DNA of 64,000 nt from Loktanella sp. S4079 (GTDB lineage Bacteria > Pseudomonadota > Alphaproteobacteria > Rhodobacterales > Rhodobacteraceae). The position numbers and the translations under genes are program-made. The notes below the pieces were generated by a model, which did not search any database, had not been told where the DNA came from, and worked only from the letters and a program-made list of their open reading frames with translations. Below, in pieces: positions 60,019-64,000 of the stretch. Position 1 is the first letter of the stretch, and each line of letters opens with the position of its first letter. Where the stretch lies: assembly GCF_000967725.1 (NCBI RefSeq), contig NZ_JXYE01000003.1, positions 62,001 to 126,000 on the forward strand, in the 5' to 3' direction.

Positions 60019-61338
60019 TCAGCCTTTCGAGAACTCTGGATAAGCTTCCATACCCAGCTCAGAAACGTCGAGACCGTTGATCTCAGCTTCTTCGGATACG
60101 CGGATACCTGTGGTTGCTTTCAGGATGATCCAAACGATCAAGCTGACAACAAAGACAAAGATACCGATTGCAGCAAAGCCGATGAACTGTGTCACAAAGC
60201 TTGTGCCGTCTGTGTAGACAGGAACAACCATCGTACCCCAGAAACCAGCGATCAGGTGAACTGGGATCGCGCCAACAACGTCGTCGATTTTCAGTTTGTC
60301 CAGCAGTGGAACTGTAAAGACAACGATCACGCCACCGATAGCACCAATCCAAAGTGCACCGAACAGCGACGGGTCAAGCGGACCAGCTGTGATCGAAACC
60401 AGACCAGCAAGCGCACCGTTCAGTACCATGGTCAGATCGACCTTTTTGTACATGAGCTGTGTCAGGATCAGTGCAGCAACAGCACCGGCAGCAGCAGCCA
60501 TGTTGGTGTTTGCAAAGATACGGCCAACGTCAGTGATGTCACCAACAGTACCCGCAGCCAGCTGCGAACCACCGTTAAAGCCGAACCAACCCAGCCACAG
60601 GATGAATGTACCCAGTGTAGCGAGTGTCAGGTTAGAACCTGGCATTGGGATGGTTTTGCCGTCTTTGTATTTGCCGATACGTGGCCCCAGAACAAAGGCA
60701 CCAGCAAGGGCTGCGAAACCACCGGCAGCGTGCACCAGAGTAGAACCAGCAAAGTCGGAGAAGCCCATTTCAGACAGGAAGCCGCCGCCCCACTGCCAAG
60801 ATGCTTCGATTGGGTAGATGAAGCCAGTCAGCACAACCACGAAGATCAGGAATGGCCACAGCTTGATACGCTCAGCCAATGTACCAGAAACGATCGATGC
60901 AGTTGTCGCACAGAACATCAGCTGGAAGAAGAAGTCAGAAGCAACCGATGCATAGTCAAGCGATGCATCTGCAGCGTCCAGACCAACTGGCTCTAGCGAA
61001 GTGATCGAGAAGAACGGGCCAAGCCAGCCTTCGACCATCCATTCTGCGGGGTACATCAGGTTAAAGCCAACCAGCCAATACATGATCGCCGCGATTGAAA
61101 ACAGCGCCATGTTCTTTGTGAGCTGCGTTGTCACGTTCTTGGAACGCACAAGACCAGCTTCGAGCATAGCAAAACCTGCTGCCATCCAGAACACCAAAAA
61201 GCCGCCCACAAGGAACAGCAGGGTCGTCATGATATACGGGCCGATTTCGTCGAACGTTGGCGTAGCGTCCTGTGCCATCGCAAATGTTGGCAAAGCCGCA
61301 AGGCCCGCACCAACAAGGAGTGATTTAGTGAGTTTCAT
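60019..61338 (-). CDS. amtB: Ammonium transporter
   Basis: A 439-residue Amt with an N-terminal cleavable signal (residues ~1-22) and eleven membrane helices. The twin pore histidines lie in HAAGGFAALAGAF and PVHLIAGFWGT, and FDFAGSTLVH-type helix plus GFNGGSQLA are typical. It imports ammonium or ammonia and is blocked by non-uridylylated GlnK. It follows glnK by 24 bases. Confidence 0.95.
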   Translation of the reverse strand: MKLTKSLLVGAGLAALPTFAMAQDATPTFDEIGPYIMTTLLFLVGGFLVFWMAAGFAMLEAGLVRSKNVTTQLTKNMALFSIAAIMYWLVGFNLMYPAEWMVEGWLGPFFSITSLEPVGLDAADASLDYASVASDFFFQLMFCATTASIVSGTLAERIKLWPFLIFVVVLTGFIYPIEASWQWGGGFLSEMGFSDFAGSTLVHAAGGFAALAGAFVLGPRIGKYKDGKTIPMPGSNLTLATLGTFILWLGWFGFNGGSQLAAGTVGDITDVGRIFANTNMAAAAGAVAALILTQLMYKKVDLTMVLNGALAGLVSITAGPLDPSLFGALWIGAIGGVIVVFTVPLLDKLKIDDVVGAIPVHLIAGFWGTMVVPVYTDGTSFVTQFIGFAAIGIFVFVVSLIVWIILKATTGIRVSEEAEINGLDVSELGMEAYPEFSKG

Positions 61339-61362
61339 TATTCTGTCCCTTGCTTCGCGCGT

Positions 61363-61701
61363 TTATAACGCGTCATCATTGGTCTCGCCGGTACGCACGC
61401 GCAGGGCGCTTTCCACGTCGAGAACGAAAATCTTACCGTCACCGATTTTCTCGGTCTTGGCGGTGGATGCGATGGTGGAAACCACCTGGTCTGCCATTGA
61501 GTCAGGCACAACGACTTCGAGCTTAACTTTTGGTACAAAGTTCACAGCGTATTCTGCGCCGCGATAAATTTCAGTATGACCGGACTGCGACCCGAAGCCC
61601 TTGATTTCAGACACCATCATGCCGCGAACACCCACGGCGGTCAGCGCCTCGCGGACCTCCTCGAGCTTAAACGGCTTAATTGTTGCAATGATGAGTTTCA
61701 C
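61363..61701 (-). CDS. glnK: Nitrogen regulatory P-II protein
   Basis: A 112-residue P-II signal protein. The T-loop tyrosine Y51 (RGAEYAVNF) is the uridylylation site, with IIATIKPFKLEEVREAL at the start and the TGETNDDAL end. It reports 2-oxoglutarate and ATP/ADP and controls AmtB and NtrB. It is operonic with amtB. Direct repeats of TTGTGCAA (minus strand; 61830-61848) lie upstream, but no textbook sigma-54 pair was found. Confidence 0.95.
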   Translation of the reverse strand: MKLIIATIKPFKLEEVREALTAVGVRGMMVSEIKGFGSQSGHTEIYRGAEYAVNFVPKVKLEVVVPDSMADQVVSTIASTAKTEKIGDGKIFVLDVESALRVRTGETNDDAL

Positions 61702-61974
61702 GTTCTTCCCCTTGCAAATTCATGTGCAAAACGCTCTTGGCAGCGCTCGCTCGCAAAGAGACAGAAACCGCGTGCTGACTACGCGGGCAAGGTTGGGCCG
61801 CTATCAGAACGCCCCAAAAGCAGGCACTATTGCACAATTTTTGCACAAATCGCAATGACTGCTTAATTTTGCAGCACATTAAAAACTAAGCATGCGCGAC
61901 TCATCGCGCTCTACATTCGAGATTCTTCACGCTATGCTGGTAAAAAATCAGACAAACAGTCGATCGAGCAGAAC

Positions 61975-64000
61975 ATGAGTGGAAACGGCAATAAGCGATC
62001 ACCTTTGGTCGCAGAAAAGCGCTACCCTGCGAACGGGACCGCAAAAAAGAAACCAGCGCCCAAGAAAACGCCACGCAAAAAACCAGCGGCGCGGCGCAAG
62101 GTGGCCAAGCAAGCCAAACCCAGAACTCTATTGGGCTGGGTGTTGCTCCCGTTTAAGTGGGCCGTGCGGATGATCTGGGCCGTGAGTTGGCGGTTGGGAT
62201 TGGTCGTCGGGATGATTATCGCCGGGTTCTCGTTCTACTTTGCCGCACAAATGCCACCCGTGCAGGAACTCATCGACGGACGGACGCGCGGCTCTGTCAC
62301 GATGACTGATTACCGGGGAGAGGTCTTTGCCTGGCGTGGGGATCAGTTCGGCGGAATGATCACTGTCGACACTGTCTCTGGCCATCTCAGGAACGCCGTT
62401 ATCGCGACCGAAGACAAACGGTTCTACCGACACTTTGGCATTTCGCCACGCGGCATTGCATCAGCGGTGCGGATCAACCTACGCGAAGGGCGTGGTCCGC
62501 TGTCTGGGCACGGCGGCTCAACGATCACCCAGCAAACCGCCAAGCTTTTGTGCCTTGGCGTGCCCTTTGACCCGACCAAGTGGGAGTCAGAGGCCGACTA
62601 TGAAAATGACTGTCGTCAGGGATCGCTTTGGCGCAAAGCGCGCGAGGCTGTTTATGCGGTCGGCATGGAAATCGCCTATACAAAGGACGAAATTCTAACG
62701 ATCTACCTCAACCGCGCCTATCTTGGCGCTGGCGCACGCGGGTTCGAGGCCGCAGCACAGCGCTACTTTGGCATTCCCGCAATGGCGCTTAGCCCTGCGG
62801 AATCTGCGATGCTGGCCGGGTTGCTTACGGCTCCGTCAACGCTTGCCCCGACGAGCAATTTGCAGCGCTCTCAGAACCGAGCTGCCGTTGTGATTGGCTT
62901 GATGGAGGCTCAGGGTTATCTCAGCAAGGCGCAGGCGGATGATGCCCGTGCCAATCCAGCAACGCTGTCAGAAACGGCGCGCGCCAATACCGCCAGCTTC
63001 TTTGCGGATTGGATTATGCGCAGCGGTCCTGAATCCTTTACCCGCAACACAACCGAAGACGTCTTTATCCGCACAACGCTTGATCCTGAGATTCAAGCCG
63101 CCGCCGAAGAAGCGATGATCTCGGTCTTTGAAACAGAGGTACGCGAAGGATCAGAAGCGCAGGCTGCAATCGTTGTCATGTCCGCAGACGGTGCCGTGCG
63201 CGCGATGGTTGGGGGCCGCAATATCGGTGAAACCGGCGCATTCAACCGCGCCACTCAGGCCAATCGCCAAACGGGATCGGCGTTTAAGCCATTCATCTTT
63301 GCCGCTGCGCTGGATTTGGGCCTTTCTCCATATATGATGGTTGATGATGATCCTGCATGTTGGAAACGCCGCGGGACCAGCGATTGGTGTCCTGAAAACT
63401 ATGACCGTGAATTCAAGGGGCCTGTCACGCTGATCCAAGCACTTGCCGAAAGCCGAAATATCCCCGCAATTGTTCTGTCAGAGGACGTTGGCCGTGAACT
63501 TGTCCGAAATGTCGCGAACGGGTTTGGCCTGCATGGTGATCTGGCCGAGGGCCCGGCCCTTGCCCTGGGCGTTTCCGAAAGCACGCTGCTAGAAATGACC
63601 GGTGCCTATGCGGGTATCCTGAATGGCGGATCGCAGGTGACACCTTATGGGCTGACCGATCTACGCATTCGCGGCGACAATGAACCGCTGATGGATGCGC
63701 AAGGCGCAGGTATCGGCGAGAGGATCATCCAACAACAAGCTGCGAGGCAACTCACATGGATGATGACCAAAGTGGTTGAAGAAGGGACCGGAACCCGTGC
63801 CCGTATCGACGGATGGGAAATTGCCGGGAAATCGGGCACAACCCAAGGTGCGCGCGACGCATGGTTCATTGCCTTTACCGGAGACTATGTCACCGGTGTC
63901 TGGATGGGGTATGACGATAACCGACCTCTCAGCGGTGTGACCGGGGGCGGATTGCCCGCAACGATCTGGCGCGAAACAATGACCCGCGTATTGGACGGCA
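61975..64000 (+). CDS. Class A penicillin-binding protein (transglycosylase/transpeptidase), partial at 3' end
   Basis: The reading frame opens at ATG 61975 and remains open past the window edge (about 675 codons seen). A basic, Lys/Ala/Pro-rich tail (residues ~23-50), a membrane anchor (~70-92), a GT51 domain with catalytic E146 (IATEDKRFYRHFG) and QTAKLL region, and a transpeptidase domain with S435-x-x-K438 (TGSAFKPF), S493-R-N495 and K619-S-G621 (GKSGTT). It polymerises glycan strands and crosslinks them. Class A subclass is PBP1a/Pbp2A-like; the SxN as SRN is normal. Not resolved whether mrcA or a second copy. Confidence 0.93.
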   Translation, partial: MSGNGNKRSPLVAEKRYPANGTAKKKPAPKKTPRKKPAARRKVAKQAKPRTLLGWVLLPFKWAVRMIWAVSWRLGLVVGMIIAGFSFYFAAQMPPVQELIDGRTRGSVTMTDYRGEVFAWRGDQFGGMITVDTVSGHLRNAVIATEDKRFYRHFGISPRGIASAVRINLREGRGPLSGHGGSTITQQTAKLLCLGVPFDPTKWESEADYENDCRQGSLWRKAREAVYAVGMEIAYTKDEILTIYLNRAYLGAGARGFEAAAQRYFGIPAMALSPAESAMLAGLLTAPSTLAPTSNLQRSQNRAAVVIGLMEAQGYLSKAQADDARANPATLSETARANTASFFADWIMRSGPESFTRNTTEDVFIRTTLDPEIQAAAEEAMISVFETEVREGSEAQAAIVVMSADGAVRAMVGGRNIGETGAFNRATQANRQTGSAFKPFIFAAALDLGLSPYMMVDDDPACWKRRGTSDWCPENYDREFKGPVTLIQALAESRNIPAIVLSEDVGRELVRNVANGFGLHGDLAEGPALALGVSESTLLEMTGAYAGILNGGSQVTPYGLTDLRIRGDNEPLMDAQGAGIGERIIQQQAARQLTWMMTKVVEEGTGTRARIDGWEIAGKSGTTQGARDAWFIAFTGDYVTGVWMGYDDNRPLSGVTGGGLPATIWRETMTRVLDG

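Noticed and set aside
60256-60996. 246-residue open frame opposite amtB
   Set aside because: Shadow of amtB; the codon bias of the amtB strand generates the open frame.
1-64000. CRISPR arrays, rRNA or tRNA genes, prophage
   Set aside because: No regularly spaced repeats, no rRNA-like stretches and no credible cloverleaf were found on reading through; phage-type genes are absent apart from a lone lysozyme-like gene.

Overview
This window looks like a chromosomal segment of a marine Rhodobacteraceae (Roseobacter-group alphaproteobacterium). The support is indirect: gene content and order (rarA-crcB-rluC-gph-ATP12 chain, aapJQMP, hemP plus a partner gene, DUF2794, DUF1244, electron-transfer flavoprotein:ubiquinone oxidoreductase, YtoQ), moderate to high GC, and protein sequences of alphaproteobacterial type. 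No rRNA, tRNA, CRISPR array, prophage or intact insertion sequence is visible. It is mostly core chromosome with a few accessory islets.

Layout. 1-1.8 kb: a TRAP-transporter binding protein and a lone SMI1/KNR4-family gene. 2.0-8.5 kb: a cyanide-insensitive-type cytochrome bd oxidase operon (cydA, cydB and a 34-residue DUF2474 peptide) divergent from a Crp/Fnr-family regulator, which is followed by an ETHE1/Blh-like metallo-beta-lactamase-fold hydrolase, a TIGR01244 (DUF442) protein and a SulP permease. I read this as a candidate sulfide/persulfide-handling and respiratory module. 8.7-13.8 kb: a tiny unknown ORF, yidC, engB, argB, a ferredoxin-like protein and sixA. 13.8-14.4 kb: an AT-richer DUF3885 gene. 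14.5-19.1 kb: the general L-amino-acid ABC transporter aapJQMP. 19.3-23.4 kb: ATP12, gph-like HAD, rluC/D, crcB and rarA in one overlapping operon. 23.4-24.7 kb: an unknown gene and an intergenic stretch with a decayed IS1182-type transposase fragment. 24.8-28.6 kb: DUF2794, hemP with an overlapping partner, an NlpC/P60 peptidase and an M17 aminopeptidase. 28.6-36.5 kb: carbonic anhydrase, zapE, an MFS carrier, hydrolases, an ornithine-cyclodeaminase-family protein, HAD, YaiI and S-formylglutathione hydrolase. 36.5-45.6 kb: greA, ETF-QO, an orphan gene, a DUF4139 protein, a DMT transporter, asd, and an Lrp regulator divergent from ald. 45.6-55 kb: mscL, GST, YtoQ, pheS and pheT separated by two small genes, a lambda-lysozyme-like protein, rpmI-rplT and pyk. 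55-59.8 kb: N-formylglutamate amidohydrolase family, DUF1244, a methyltransferase and a three-gene dgcN-dgcA-dat operon. 60-64 kb: amtB-glnK and the 5' part of a class A penicillin-binding protein that runs off the window.

Functional themes. Nitrogen acquisition recurs (aap, glnK-amtB, ald/lrp, N-formylglutamate hydrolase, D-glutamate catabolism by dgcN-dgcA with a D-amino-acid transaminase). The most interesting material is the bd-oxidase/Crp/persulfide-type cluster with a divergent promoter dyad, the dgcN-dgcA-dat operon with a perfect 24-bp palindrome between its first two genes, a 23-bp palindromic repeat occurring twice 20 kb apart, and the two-gene insertion between pheS and pheT. All assignments come from reading the sequence by eye; no database search was run.
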